DNA from: Chitinophaga eiseniae
Lineage (GTDB): Bacteria > Bacteroidota > Bacteroidia > Chitinophagales > Chitinophagaceae
Direction: 5' to 3'
Length of the DNA: 64,000 nt
NCBI RefSeq assembly: GCF_012641265.1
Contig: NZ_JABAHZ010000002.1
Span: 372,001 to 436,000 of the forward strand
Positions within the stretch are counted from its first letter, which is position 1, and each line of letters opens with the position of its first letter. Position numbers and translations under genes: made by a program. Below are positions 43,515 through 53,286 of the stretch, one piece after another. A model generated the notes under the pieces. It made no database searches, was not told the DNA's origin, and worked only from the letters and a program-made list of their open reading frames with translations.

Positions 43515-46500
43515 TTAAAAATTAATTTCAAGGCCTGCAAACCATTTGGTGCTGGATGGGTACTTAATGGAGTTGATACCACGATCATCTACTTCAGGAT
43601 CCAGACCAGAGAATTTAGTTAACGTCCACAGGTTATCACCGCCGATAGAAATTCTGGCGTTGCCAATATGCACGCGGTCCAGCCAGGCTTTAGGCAGTGC
43701 ATAGCTCAGGTTCACATTTCTTAAACGCAGGTAGCTACCGTCTTCCAGGAAGCGGGAAGATGGTTTATGTGAATTTTTGTTACCCTTGATTTTAAATAAT
43801 GGGTGGGTAGCATTGTCGCCTGGCTTCTGCCAACGGTTCCAGCCATTATCCAGCTCCATCATATTGTAGGTGTAGTAAGCGCCGTCGTTGTCCATCAGCT
43901 CACGGGTGCTGTTATACACCTGGTTGCCGGAAACAAAGGCCAGGAAGGCACTCAGCTGAAAATTTTTGTAAGAGAAAGTATTACGCATTCCTCCGAAGAA
44001 CTTAGGTGTAGCAGCACCTACAATTTGCAGGGAGGCATCGTTGTAGTTGTTCGTCGTGGTTTTACCGGTTACTTTACCATTGGCATCTGTAATCAGTTTT
44101 TCCCACAGCGGATCACCATTAGATGGATCCACGCCTGCCCATTTGCGCATATAGAAGCTGCGCATGTCTTGTCCCTGGCGTAATACAAAGTAACCGCTGA
44201 TTGGATCTATGATCTGGTCTTTACCACCATATAACTCTGTTACCCTGTTTTTATTGAAGCCAATATTGAAGTCGGTACTCCATTTAAACGCCCCCACCAG
44301 GTTGTCCGTACTCAGGTTAATCTCAATTCCTTTATTACGTACGGAACCTATGTTCTGTGAAATGTAGCTATAGCCGGCGGTTCCGGGCAGAGGTACGTTA
44401 AACAACAGGTCTTTGTTATCTTTCTGATAAAGCTCCAGTGTCAGGTTAATCCGGTTGAATAAACCCAGGTCGATACCGATATTGGTATTATAAGCTTTCT
44501 CCCAGGAAAGATTCGGTACATTATAAATACTTTGGTAGGCGCCGGGGAATCCGTTGTATTGTGTATTGATCGCGTAGGCGCCAATGGCATTGTAGTCGCC
44601 GATTTCGGCATTACCGGTAGTACCATAGCTTGCTCTCACTTTCAGGTTGGTGATCGCTTTGATCTGTTTGATGAAGTTTTCTTCAGACAGTGCCCAGGAC
44701 GCACCAAACGCATAGAAGTTTCCGTACTGCTGATTAGCGCCGAATTTGGAAGATCCGTCTCTTCTGAAGGATGAGGTGAAATAATACTTATAATCGTAGT
44801 TATAGTTTGCCTGCACAAAGTAGGAATTGAAGGTGCGATCAGTTTTACCACCTCCGATAGACATAGGTGCAGAAGTACCGCCCAGTACATCTACACCTTG
44901 TATGATTCCTTTACCTTTTGCACTGATGTCGTTCAGCTTGGTCTGCTGGAATTCAGCACCAACCAATCCATCGAGATTATGTTTTTTGTTAATGGTATAC
45001 CTTGCTCTCAGCAAGTTAGAGCTGATATAAGCGGAAGTATCCTGGTAATAGTTATACAGGTTACCACGATCATCAGAACCGGCAGAAGTTCTTACATCTC
45101 CATTGCTTTCCTGGTTAAAATGATAATATTGAGCGCGGTTGGTAGTACTGAAAGACAACCATTTGGTGATGTCGTATTCCAGTTTCACCAATGCTTCAAG
45201 TGATTGCCTTTTGTTTTTGGTGTAGTTATATTGCTGGTCATACAGGAAGTTGGTCATATCTCTTCCATACCAGCTGTCCGCGGTGAGTGGGTTTACCGGT
45301 TTTCCTTGTGCGTCATAGGCCTTATCCCAGGGCAGGTTGGTATAGTATTGATACAACGAACCGTTGGAATTATCTTTATCAGATGTTTGAGTTCCGGCTA
45401 CGTTGAAGGTAACACGGAACTTATCAGTAATGTTGTGGTCGAGGTTGAGTCGCGCGCTAAAACGCTCTACACCAGTACCTTTCAGGATACCATCTTCTTT
45501 ATAATAGTTGCCACCGAGGTAGAATTTAGTTTTTTCATTTCCGCCGCTGGTGGATAATTCGTAGTTCTGATTAGAGGCATTCTGGAAGGCCAGTTTTTGC
45601 CAGTTTGTATTTATATTTCGGAGAGACGGGTCTAACTTGGCTCCTGCAGCGGTTTGCAGGTCATAAAGTTCGGTACCGTTCATCAGGTGAAAGTGCCCGG
45701 TATTGAGGTGGGCCGTTCCTACGTTGGTGCGGAAGTTGACCTGTGTTTTACCGGCTTTACCTCTTTTAGTAGTGATAACCATTACGCCATTGGCCGCGCG
45801 GGCGCCATATAATGTGGTAGCCGCCGCATCTTTCAGGATGGTAACACTTTCGATGTCGCTGGGGTTGGGTAGTCCGCCGATGATACCATCTACTACCACC
45901 AGTGGAGAATTGCCGGCAGTTAATGTACCGTTACCACGGATACGGATGGCTGGCGCGGCAGCCGGGTCGCCGGAGCTGTTACCTACAAACACGCCACTTA
46001 CTTTACCCTGGAGCATTTTGTCCATACTGCCGGCAGTGACGTCCTTCAGTTTGGCGCCGCTTACAGCTTGCGCAGCCCCGGTGAGATTTTTGGTGGTAGT
46101 GGTGGTGTATCCCATTACTACTACTTCTTCCAGCTTTTTGGTATCGCCATCCAGTTTCACATTAATTTCCTGCCGGCTGCCCACTACTAATTTTTGTGGT
46201 GTATAGCCGATAAAGGAAAACACTAACACGCTACTTTCGGAAGGTGCCGTGATCGTGTATTTCCCCGTAGCATCTGTTACAACGCCAATGGTAGTTCCTT
46301 CTACGGTCACCGTTACGCCGGGCAGGGGGTCTTTTGTAACAGCATCTGTTACATAGCCGGTTACTTTCACCTGTGCAGTATTGATGGGAGTAATCACTAC
46401 CAGGTTGTTTTCCAATACACGATAAGTAACGTTGGTACTGTTAATGAGCAGCTTCAGGATATCATTGATCTTTTTGTCCTTTACGTCAATGGTGACCGTC

Positions 46501-46742
46501 TTATTTAAATCCGAGAAGTTCTCGTTATAGAAGAAGCGATAATTGCTGCTGTTCTCAATGAGCTTAAATACCTCTTTCACACTAGCATTTTCAGCATGTA
46601 GTTCTTTAATTTTTTCCTGCGCAAAAGCGGTAGCGGATACTTGTAAAAAACTTCCGAAAATCAGCAGCCCTGTCAGTTTTGTCATGAGCAAAAATTTTCG
46701 CCCGGGGCAAAAAAATGCCGCCAGGTTTGCAGTGGATTTCAT
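43515..46742 (-). CDS. SusC/RagA-family TonB-dependent transporter with STN domain
   Basis: A 1075-residue TonB-dependent receptor. After the signal peptide (ending AFAQ) comes an STN domain (about 45-115: ASVKEVFKLIENSSNYRFFY, TVTIDVKDKKINDILKLL), then a carboxypeptidase-like Ig domain (about 122-205: VTGYVTDAVTKDPLPGVTV), the SusC plug (LEEVVVMGY, VSGVFVGNSSGDPAAAPAIRIRGNG) and the barrel ending in a C-terminal aromatic-type strand (WFAGLEINF). The STN domain shows that it can signal to the neighbouring FecR/sigma pair. It imports the glycan bound by SusD. Confidence 0.96.
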   Translation of the reverse strand: MKSTANLAAFFCPGRKFLLMTKLTGLLIFGSFLQVSATAFAQEKIKELHAENASVKEVFKLIENSSNYRFFYNENFSDLNKTVTIDVKDKKINDILKLLINSTNVTYRVLENNLVVITPINTAQVKVTGYVTDAVTKDPLPGVTVTVEGTTIGVVTDATGKYTITAPSESSVLVFSFIGYTPQKLVVGSRQEINVKLDGDTKKLEEVVVMGYTTTTTKNLTGAAQAVSGAKLKDVTAGSMDKMLQGKVSGVFVGNSSGDPAAAPAIRIRGNGTLTAGNSPLVVVDGIIGGLPNPSDIESVTILKDAAATTLYGARAANGVMVITTKRGKAGKTQVNFRTNVGTAHLNTGHFHLMNGTELYDLQTAAGAKLDPSLRNINTNWQKLAFQNASNQNYELSTSGGNEKTKFYLGGNYYKEDGILKGTGVERFSARLNLDHNITDKFRVTFNVAGTQTSDKDNSNGSLYQYYTNLPWDKAYDAQGKPVNPLTADSWYGRDMTNFLYDQQYNYTKNKRQSLEALVKLEYDITKWLSFSTTNRAQYYHFNQESNGDVRTSAGSDDRGNLYNYYQDTSAYISSNLLRARYTINKKHNLDGLVGAEFQQTKLNDISAKGKGIIQGVDVLGGTSAPMSIGGGKTDRTFNSYFVQANYNYDYKYYFTSSFRRDGSSKFGANQQYGNFYAFGASWALSEENFIKQIKAITNLKVRASYGTTGNAEIGDYNAIGAYAINTQYNGFPGAYQSIYNVPNLSWEKAYNTNIGIDLGLFNRINLTLELYQKDNKDLLFNVPLPGTAGYSYISQNIGSVRNKGIEINLSTDNLVGAFKWSTDFNIGFNKNRVTELYGGKDQIIDPISGYFVLRQGQDMRSFYMRKWAGVDPSNGDPLWEKLITDANGKVTGKTTTNNYNDASLQIVGAATPKFFGGMRNTFSYKNFQLSAFLAFVSGNQVYNSTRELMDNDGAYYTYNMMELDNGWNRWQKPGDNATHPLFKIKGNKNSHKPSSRFLEDGSYLRLRNVNLSYALPKAWLDRVHIGNARISIGGDNLWTLTKFSGLDPEVDDRGINSIKYPSSTKWFAGLEINF

Positions 46743-46825
46743 AAACTTGTATAGATTTTAGTTAAACGAATGATTACGGTGGATGCCCGTCGCAAAGGCA
46801 TTTCACCAACAAATGTTGTTCGTTG

Positions 46826-46851
46826 ATTGGGGTAAGTCGCATTACCCCAAT
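46826..46851. promoter_or_regulatory. Perfect hairpin between fecR and susC
   Basis: ATTGGGGTAA / TTACCCCAAT, a perfect 10-bp stem with a six-base loop. A run of T follows on the plus strand only, so on the transcribed minus strand it is not a standard terminator. It lies about 80 bp before susC, so it may be part of the susC leader or a site of mRNA processing. Confidence 0.5.
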
Positions 46852-46932
46852 TTTTTTAATTGTTCATACCGTGCATGTAAGTGGATTTTACAGGTGATTA
46901 AATATTGCAATTTCCTATATCAGCCGGTGGTT

Positions 46933-48042
46933 TTACCGGGTCTTAAATGCTTTTAAATATTTGTTTTTCAATTCATTATCTAACTCCAGCGTCACTACTC
47001 CCTTGTCGATGGAATATTTCAGCGGCGCGGTTAACTTCAGGATATTCAATACCTGCTCAAGGGTTTCCTGGCGAAAGGTGCCACTGAACCGGTAGTCTTT
47101 TAGTTCCTGGTCTTTAAACACCACCTTTACATTAAACCTCCGTTCCATGGTGATGACCAGTTCGTCCAGGGTTTGGGCGGCTACCATCCAATTGCCGTCT
47201 TTCCACGCTGTATATATTTCTGTATCCTTTACATCCAGGCTCTCTATTGGGGTAGCAGTGGTGCTATCTCCCGGGTTATTGATCTTTTTCTGTTGTTCAC
47301 CTTTGTTGGTAGATATGGTTTTGTTATATACCACGTGCTGGTGAGGTTTCATCATGATTCCGAAAGGCATTTTGGTGTTGCTGCCGTCAATTTTCACTTC
47401 TCCATCTACCAGGGTGGTTACCACCATTTTGTCTTCCGGGTAAGCCTTTACATTGAAAGAGGTGCCGAGTGCGAGTATTCGCAGATCGGAAGCCTTTACC
47501 GTAAAGGGCTTCTGTGCATTAGTATGTACTTTAAAAAATGCTTCCCCCTCCAGTTTTACTTCGCGGCTACGGAGATTGTAAGACGGTGCATATTGCAGCT
47601 TACTACCTGCATTGAGCCATACTTCCGTGCCATCCGACAATTCAATTTTGGTGGTAGCGCCTTTGGGGCTGATCACGGTTACGATTGCGTTATTGTTGTC
47701 GTTTTTACGGGACACAGACCAGGCATATACCAGCCCACCACCAATCAGGAAGGGCAGTGTATAAGATGCTGCTATCCGGAGATAATTTTTCCATTTGCTC
47801 ACTTGCACCACCGGTGTTAAGCCCATGTTTTGCTGTACGCTATCCCAGGCTGCGCGGGTATCATAATTCCCTGGTCGGGCCGTCATTTGCCAGGCATCTC
47901 TCAGTTGCAGGAAATAAGCCTGGTTTGCTGGCGATTCATTTATCCACTGTTCCAGTATTTCTTGTGCATCCCCGGGAATATTGCCGGACAAAAAGCGTGC
48001 GATCAGGTCATCTACCTGCTCCTGTGTATAGTTAAGCCCCAT
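46933..48042 (-). CDS. FecR-family anti-sigma factor
   Basis: A 369-residue FecR protein: cytoplasmic N-terminus with QEQVDDLIARFLSGNIPGDAQEILEQW, one membrane segment near residues 85-108 (YLRIAASYTLPFLIGGGLVYAW), the FecR domain (GATTKIELSDGTEVWLNAGS...VKLEGEAFFKV, with the usual LGTSFNVKAY), and a C-terminal DUF4974 domain (LEQVLNILKLTAPLKY). It relays the signal from the STN domain of the SusC receptor to the ECF sigma encoded 84 bp upstream. Confidence 0.95.
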   Translation of the reverse strand: MGLNYTQEQVDDLIARFLSGNIPGDAQEILEQWINESPANQAYFLQLRDAWQMTARPGNYDTRAAWDSVQQNMGLTPVVQVSKWKNYLRIAASYTLPFLIGGGLVYAWSVSRKNDNNNAIVTVISPKGATTKIELSDGTEVWLNAGSKLQYAPSYNLRSREVKLEGEAFFKVHTNAQKPFTVKASDLRILALGTSFNVKAYPEDKMVVTTLVDGEVKIDGSNTKMPFGIMMKPHQHVVYNKTISTNKGEQQKKINNPGDSTTATPIESLDVKDTEIYTAWKDGNWMVAAQTLDELVITMERRFNVKVVFKDQELKDYRFSGTFRQETLEQVLNILKLTAPLKYSIDKGVVTLELDNELKNKYLKAFKTR

Positions 48043-48126
48043 AATCTCTGTAAACAGATACTAAGACAACATTCCGGAACAAACAGGGTGACAAGCGTAA
48101 AAAAAATTTCTTTTTAATTTAATCAT

Positions 48127-48690
48127 TCATTTCAGCAGGGGAAGTAGTTCATCGCGCAATCTTTGCAGGGCGCGGGTCATCTGGGTTTTAACGGTATTGA
48201 CAGAGATGCCCAGGTGGCGGGAAATTTCGGGATAACTCAATTGTTCGAAGCGACTGAGGCGAAACACATCCTGGCATTGCGGGGGTAATTTCCGGATGGC
48301 TTTCTCGGCCAGTATTTCCAGCTCAGCGTGTTCCAGCTTTTCAACGGGCGAATGGGTAGACGCCATACTGAACAGGGAGATACGGGATTCCACCTGTTGC
48401 AGTAATTCGTTGCTATACCTCGCTCTTACCTTATGTTGTTTAATATAATTAAGACAGTTATTTTGTACAGCCCTGTACAGGTATGCTTTTTCAGATACCT
48501 GGATATCCAGGTCCTCAAATTTCTCCCATATTTTCATGAAGGTGTCCTGTACAATTTCTTCCGCCAATTCATGCCTGTTCACAAAATCATAAGCAAATGT
48601 GCAGAGCGCGGGGTAATACTCCTTGAATAACGATTCAAAAGTGGGCATTCGATGTTGTTGCTGGGCAATATTTTTACTTCGTTCCTCCAA
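48127..48690 (-). CDS. ECF sigma factor of the SusC/SusD locus
   Basis: A 187-residue ECF sigma: region 2 with HELAEEIVQDTFMKIWEKFEDLD and region 4 with LPPQCQDVFRLSRFEQLSYPEISRHLGISVNTVKTQMTRAL, a clear helix-turn-helix. It belongs to the FecI-like group paired with FecR in Bacteroidota (the gene order sigma-fecR-susC-susD is the usual one). Expected target: the susC promoter region at 46743-46932. Confidence 0.95.
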   Translation of the reverse strand: MEERSKNIAQQQHRMPTFESLFKEYYPALCTFAYDFVNRHELAEEIVQDTFMKIWEKFEDLDIQVSEKAYLYRAVQNNCLNYIKQHKVRARYSNELLQQVESRISLFSMASTHSPVEKLEHAELEILAEKAIRKLPPQCQDVFRLSRFEQLSYPEISRHLGISVNTVKTQMTRALQRLRDELLPLLK

Positions 48691-48750
48691 AATCTGTAGT
48701 CATCCTCACCATGTTCACTGTGCCGAAAAGATACGGAAACTAGCCCCAAT

Positions 48751-48780
48751 AAAAAAACGCGGGTTTATAGCCCGCGTTTT
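48751..48780 (-). terminator. Terminator of fabG
   Basis: AAAACGCGGG / CCCGCGTTTT, a perfect 10-bp stem with a seven-base loop and a T run on the minus strand, 21 bp after the fabG stop. It insulates the sigma gene from fabG transcription. Confidence 0.88.
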
Positions 48781-48801
48781 CCTACTATTTAATCAGTTGA
48801 A

Positions 48802-49551
48802 TTACATACACAAACCACCGCAAGTGCTGATCGTTTGGCCGGTTACATAGCTGCTCATATCAGAAGCCAGGAACAGGCATACATTGGCGATGTCTTCAGG
48901 AGTGCCGAAGCGGGCCAATGGAATTTGTTGAATATAGTTGGCAGCCGCTTCCCCTTCTTTGAGGTATTGGGTCATATCTGTTTCTACGAAGCCCGGTGCC
49001 ACCGCATTACAACGTATATTACGGCTACCCAGTTCCTGCGCAATGGATTTGGAGAACCCAATAATACCAGCTTTCGAAGCGGCATAGCTGCTCTGGCCGG
49101 CATTACCCATGATACCTATCACGGAGCTCATATTAATGATACTACCGCTCTTTGCCTTCATCATAGGGCGTATTACCTGCTTGGTCATATTGTATACGCT
49201 CTTCAGGTTGATGTTCATCACATCATCCCATTGATCAGGGCTCATGCGGAGCAAGAGATTATCTTTGGAGATACCAGCGTTGTTAACACAGATATCAATT
49301 TTGCCAAATTCTTTCAATACATCCGCTACCAGTATTTCGCACTCTTCATATACGCCGGCATTGGATTTATATGCTTTGGCTTTAACGCCCAAAGCAGTCA
49401 GTTTTGCTTCGAGCGCTTTGGCTTTCTCATCAGAGCTTACATAGGTAAATGCTACGTCAGCTCCCTGTGCTGCAAATTTCAAAGCAATGGCTTCTCCGAT
49501 ACCACGGCTGGCGCCTGTAACTATCGCTACTTTGTTCTCCAGTAATTTCAT
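48802..49551 (-). CDS. fabG: 3-oxoacyl-ACP reductase
   Basis: A 249-residue short-chain dehydrogenase: NADPH site GASRGIG at residues 13-19, NNAG at 90-93, active-site Ser142/Ser143, Tyr156 and Lys160 (SSYAASK), and the FabG-like end VTGQTISTCGGLCM. It reduces 3-oxoacyl-ACP in fatty-acid elongation. It lies downstream of the GH3-family gene, 17 bp away, on the same strand. Confidence 0.93.
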   Translation of the reverse strand: MKLLENKVAIVTGASRGIGEAIALKFAAQGADVAFTYVSSDEKAKALEAKLTALGVKAKAYKSNAGVYEECEILVADVLKEFGKIDICVNNAGISKDNLLLRMSPDQWDDVMNINLKSVYNMTKQVIRPMMKAKSGSIINMSSVIGIMGNAGQSSYAASKAGIIGFSKSIAQELGSRNIRCNAVAPGFVETDMTQYLKEGEAAANYIQQIPLARFGTPEDIANVCLFLASDMSSYVTGQTISTCGGLCM

Positions 49552-49568
49552 GTTATAGTTGATAGGTT

Positions 49569-51101
49569 TTAAGCATTCCTGTTATCAGCCGCAAATTTCA
49601 GGATTTCTTCCAGGTAATTGCGGTCATTGTTTAAACGAGGCACTTTATGTTGTCCACCAAGTTTACCTTTACTTTTCAGGAACTCACAAAAAGTACCGGC
49701 CGGCAATACATGTATCAAGGGCATATGCAGCGCAATGTCTTTGTACCTCTTGGCTTCGTAGTCAGAATTGATGGCCTTGAGCGTATTGTCCATTACTGTG
49801 GTAAACCGGCTAATATCATCCGGTGCTACTTCAAATTCCACCAGCCATTCATGTCCACCATTGCCATGATCACTGAAGTACACGGGGGCTGCAGTATAAT
49901 CATTTACAACAGCGCCGGTTGCTTCGGCAGCTTTGGCAATAGCGGTGTCAGAGTTTTCCACAATGACCTCTTCTCCAAAAGCATTGATAAATGATTTGGT
50001 TCTGCCACTTACTTTAATGCGATAAGGAATCAGGGAAGTAAACTGGATGGTATCTCCTACCATATAGCGCCATAAGCCGCCATTGGTGCTGATTACCAGC
50101 GCATAGTTTTTACCCAGTTCCACTTCCTGTAACTGGAGCGTGCGTGGCTCTTCTTTCCCCAGTTCCTCCATTGGCATAAATTCGTAGAAGATGCCATGGT
50201 TAAGGAATAGCAATAATCCATCTTCTCCAATCACGTCCTGGGCGGCAAAGAAGCCTTCTGATGCATTATAGGTTTCCTGGTAATGCATCAGTGGTTTGCG
50301 GATCAGTTTTCTGAACTGTTCGCGGTACGGCGTAAAGCTTACGCCACCGTGCATATATAATTCCAGGTTAGGCCACACGTCAGCCAGGTTGTCTGTGCCG
50401 GTAAGTTCAAAAATGCGTTTAATCAATACGATGGTCCAGGTAGGTACCCCTGCAATAGAAGTTACATTTTCATGGATCACCGCATTGGCCATACGTTCTA
50501 TCTTTTCCTCCCATTCATCCATGAGGGCTATTTCCAGGTCGGGGGTACGGATCATATTACCGTAGAACGGCATGTTCTGCAGCATTACCGCACTCAGGTC
50601 ACCAAAGTAGGAATCACTGTTTTCCGACAGTTTGTTTACCTGGTGGCTACCACCGATGACCAGTGATTTACCGGTAAACACATCAGAGTCAGGGAAGTTA
50701 TTATAATAGAGAGAAATCACATCGCGGCCCGAGCGGTAGTGGCATTCATCGAGACTTTCCACCGTTACGGGAATGAACTTGCTTTTATCGGCGGTAGTAC
50801 CGCTCGATTTAGCGAACCATTTAATGGGAGTATTCCAGAGCACATTCTGTTGTCCTTCCATCGTGCGCTGTATATAAGGCTTGATGGTATCGTAGGTATG
50901 AATGGGAACGCGCTGCTTATATTCGTCTATCTTATAAATTTTCGAAAAGCCGTATTGTTTACCGAATTCGGTATACTGAGCGGCACTAATAAGGTTTTGG
51001 AATACCTGCTGCTGCACCTGCACGGGATACTGCATAAAGTATGCAATACGCCCCATGCGCAATCTTGCCAGTTGTGATATTGCAGGACTTAAAATTCTCA
51101 T
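49569..51101 (-). CDS. GH3 family protein (acyl-adenylate/amidosynthetase fold)
   Basis: A 510-residue GH3-family protein: WFAKSSGTTADKSKFIPVT (phosphate-loop type ATP motif), VTSIAGVPTWTIVLIKRIFE, NLELYMHGGVSFTPYREQF, YNASEGFFAAQD and YRIKVSGRTKSFINAFGEEV. Plant GH3 enzymes join amino acids to acyl acids such as auxin; the role of the bacterial members is not established. The ATG at 51101 is chosen: a longer frame would run back into the lptB gene. The order lptB-GH3-fabG suggests one transcript, with an envelope-lipid link only guessed. Confidence 0.88.
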   Translation of the reverse strand: MRILSPAISQLARLRMGRIAYFMQYPVQVQQQVFQNLISAAQYTEFGKQYGFSKIYKIDEYKQRVPIHTYDTIKPYIQRTMEGQQNVLWNTPIKWFAKSSGTTADKSKFIPVTVESLDECHYRSGRDVISLYYNNFPDSDVFTGKSLVIGGSHQVNKLSENSDSYFGDLSAVMLQNMPFYGNMIRTPDLEIALMDEWEEKIERMANAVIHENVTSIAGVPTWTIVLIKRIFELTGTDNLADVWPNLELYMHGGVSFTPYREQFRKLIRKPLMHYQETYNASEGFFAAQDVIGEDGLLLFLNHGIFYEFMPMEELGKEEPRTLQLQEVELGKNYALVISTNGGLWRYMVGDTIQFTSLIPYRIKVSGRTKSFINAFGEEVIVENSDTAIAKAAEATGAVVNDYTAAPVYFSDHGNGGHEWLVEFEVAPDDISRFTTVMDNTLKAINSDYEAKRYKDIALHMPLIHVLPAGTFCEFLKSKGKLGGQHKVPRLNNDRNYLEEILKFAADNRNA

Positions 51102-51123
51102 ATAGGATGCTGTAGAATTATTT

Positions 51124-51885
51124 TTACTGTTTTGCTGCTTCGTCGAGGTAATCTTTCCGGCGCAGGATAAAATTCTGGCCAAGATACACTTTTCTTACCT
51201 GTTCGTCAGCGGCCAACTCTTCCGCTGTTCCGGATTTAAGGATTTTACCTTCAAACAGCAGGTAAGCCCGGTCTGTGATAGAGAGTGTTTCCTGTACGTT
51301 GTGGTCCGTGATCAGGATACCGATATTCTTATATTTCAGTTTGGCTACAATTCCCTGAATATCTTCCACCGCAATAGGGTCGATACCGGCGAAAGGCTCA
51401 TCCAACAGGATAAATTTTGGATCTACAGCCAGGGCCCGGGCTATTTCAGTACGGCGGCGTTCTCCCCCGCTCAGTACATCACCGGGGCTTTTACGCACAT
51501 GGGTAAGCCTGAATTCGGCCAACAGGCTCTCCAGCTTCTCTTTTTGTTCTGCTTTTTTCAACTTTGTCATTTCCAATACTGCTGCGATATTGTCTTCCAC
51601 GCTGAGCTTCCTGAATACGGAAGCCTCCTGCGGGAGATAGCCAATACCCATTTGTGCTCTTTTGTACATGGGCAGCTTGGTAATGTTCTGGTCATCCAGG
51701 TATACGTTACCTTCATCTGGCTTGATAAGCCCTACCACCATGTAGAAGGAGGTTGTTTTACCTGCTCCGTTAGGGCCCAGCAGCCCTACTATCTCTCCCT
51801 GAGATACCTCCACAGATACATGGTTTACCACCGTTCTGTTGCCGTAACGCTTTACCAGCTGGTCTGTATGTATTCTTAATGCCAT
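51124..51885 (-). CDS. lptB: LPS export ABC transporter ATP-binding protein
   Basis: A 253-residue ABC ATPase: Walker [10 protein letters not shown] at 37-45, ABC signature [15 protein letters not shown] (the ERRR form is typical of LptB), Walker [20 protein letters not shown], and the H-loop [12 protein letters not shown]. LptB powers lipopolysaccharide extraction with LptFG, whose genes are not in the window. The ATG at 51885 is used because a -7 element lies just upstream of it (51891-51898) and excludes the longer frame. Confidence 0.95.
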   Translation of the reverse strand: MALRIHTDQLVKRYGNRTVVNHVSVEVSQGEIVGLLGPNGAGKTTSFYMVVGLIKPDEGNVYLDDQNITKLPMYKRAQMGIGYLPQEASVFRKLSVEDNIAAVLEMTKLKKAEQKEKLESLLAEFRLTHVRKSPGDVLSGGERRRTEIARALAVDPKFILLDEPFAGIDPIAVEDIQGIVAKLKYKNIGILITDHNVQETLSITDRAYLLFEGKILKSGTAEELAADEQVRKVYLGQNFILRRKDYLDEAAKQ

Positions 51886-51890
51886 ATGAT

Positions 51891-51898
51891 CAAACTTA
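51891..51898 (-). promoter_or_regulatory. -7 element five bases before the lptB ATG
   Basis: Minus-strand TAAGTTTG matches TAnnTTTG and ends five bases before the start codon, so the transcript should be leaderless or nearly so. Confidence 0.55.
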
Positions 51899-51981
51899 GC
51901 AAAAATAAGCAATTCATTCACTTAGCCTAGTTATAGTTGAGATAAGATTAAAATTGATCTGATTATAATTAGGGGATATCT

Positions 51982-51989
51982 TATTTTTG
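51982..51989 (+). promoter_or_regulatory. -7 element of metF
   Basis: TATTTTTG matches TAnnTTTG, 65 bp before the metF start codon. No clear -33 at the ideal distance. Confidence 0.45.
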
Positions 51990-52054
51990 CCCGCGTATTT
52001 TTAGCTGGAATAAGGGCACCAGGATCTACCCCATTCCTCAAAGACGATAACTTT

Positions 52055-53008
52055 ATGAAAGTAACTGAACATATTGCGCAGGCAAAAGACACACTGATTT
52101 CTTTTGAAATCCTTCCCCCGCTGAAAGGAAAGAGCATTGAGTCGATCTACGATCACCTGGACCCCCTGATGGAGTTTAAGCCGGCTTTTATCAATGTTAC
52201 CTACCATCGCAGCGAGCATATGTTCAAGAAGAAGGCAGATGGTTCCTTTGAAAAGGTAGAAATCCGTAAACGCCCCGGTACAGTGGGCATTTGCGCAGCC
52301 ATTATGAACCATTATACCGTAGATGCAGTCCCTCACCTTATCTGTGGCGGTTTTAGCCGGGAAGAAACGGAAAACGCCCTGATAGATCTCAACTTCCTGG
52401 GAATTGATAACGTGTTGGTATTACGCGGTGATGCACCCAAAAATGAAACTTTCTTCGAACCAGACCCTCATGGACATAGCTATGCCATTGAATTACTGGA
52501 CCAGGTGGCCCATATGAATAATGGTGTATACCTGGAGGATGACCTGCAGGGAGGCGTTAAAACTAATTTCTGCATCGGCGTTGCCGGCTACCCGGAGAAA
52601 CATTTTGAAGCGCCCAATATGCAAACTGATCTCGCCCATCTGAAGCGTAAAGTGGAAAATGGCGCCGACTATATCGTTACACAGATGTTTTTCGACAACC
52701 AGAAATTCTTTGATTTCGTGACCAAATGCCGGGAAATGGGTATTACGGTACCTATCATTCCGGGGTTAAAACCCTTGACCAGCCGCAAACAAATGACCAT
52801 GCTCCCCAGGATCTTCCACGTGGATATCCCGGCGGATCTGTCTACAGAAATCCTGAAATGCAAGACTGATAAGGATGTTGAGCTGGTAGGAACCGAATGG
52901 CTGATTGCACAATCAAAAGAATTGAAAGCATTTGGTGTTCCCGTGCTCCATTATTATACCCTTGGTAAACCTAAGGTGATCCAGAAAGCAGTGGCTGCTA
53001 TCATGTAA
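52055..53008 (+). CDS. metF: 5,10-methylenetetrahydrofolate reductase
   Basis: A 317-residue MetF: FEILPPLKGKSIESIYDHLDPL at the N-terminus, PAFINVTYHRSEHM, HLICGGFSREETENALIDLNFLGIDNVLVLRGD (folate/FAD barrel) and ADYIVTQMFFDNQKFFDFV. It makes 5-methyltetrahydrofolate, the methyl donor for the MetH pair encoded at 16.9-20.7 kb. Divergent from lptB, with a shared 169-bp promoter region; a terminator follows. Confidence 0.95.
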   Translation: MKVTEHIAQAKDTLISFEILPPLKGKSIESIYDHLDPLMEFKPAFINVTYHRSEHMFKKKADGSFEKVEIRKRPGTVGICAAIMNHYTVDAVPHLICGGFSREETENALIDLNFLGIDNVLVLRGDAPKNETFFEPDPHGHSYAIELLDQVAHMNNGVYLEDDLQGGVKTNFCIGVAGYPEKHFEAPNMQTDLAHLKRKVENGADYIVTQMFFDNQKFFDFVTKCREMGITVPIIPGLKPLTSRKQMTMLPRIFHVDIPADLSTEILKCKTDKDVELVGTEWLIAQSKELKAFGVPVLHYYTLGKPKVIQKAVAAIM

Positions 53009-53031
53009 TCATCTCCTAAATAAATGAAAAT

Positions 53032-53061
53032 AAGGGAAGGACGGAAGTCTTTCCCTTTTTT
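53032..53061 (+). terminator. Terminator of metF
   Basis: AAGGGAAGGAC / GTCTTTCCCTT stem (one mismatch), four-base loop, followed by six T. Confidence 0.85.
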
Positions 53062-53082
53062 GCTGTCTTTCATATTAAAAAA

Positions 53083-53110
53083 ATGCCATCACGTAGATAC
53101 GTAGTGGCAT
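53083..53110. repeat. Hairpin in the metF - barrel protein gap
   Basis: ATGCCATCACGTA and TACGTAGTGGCAT pair at 11 of 13 positions with a two-base loop. It lies between two terminators that already serve the flanking genes, so its role is unexplained. Confidence 0.55.
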
Positions 53111-53231
53111 ATCCCTATAACTGTCACACTTTTAATTATAACTGTCCAATGATCGATGTCACCTGCTGGTGATATCTTTCGGTAATAAGACGCAGTAAAC
53201 AGACCTGTCCCCTATCCATCCCTAAAAAAAA

Positions 53232-53264
53232 TAAGAAAGACCACCCGGAAGGCGGTCTTTCTTA
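53232..53264 (-). terminator. Terminator of the 228-residue barrel-protein gene
   Basis: TAAGAAAGACC-x-CC and its complement pair at 13 of 14 positions with a five-base loop; on the minus strand a T-rich stretch follows. Confidence 0.82.
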
Positions 53265-53286
53265 CAAATAAAGTAGTTGGCTGGCC

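Noticed and set aside
38899-48690. The SusC/SusD locus as a newly acquired mobile island
   Set aside because: No integrase, transposase, tRNA or flanking direct repeat is visible, and base composition appears like that of the neighbours.
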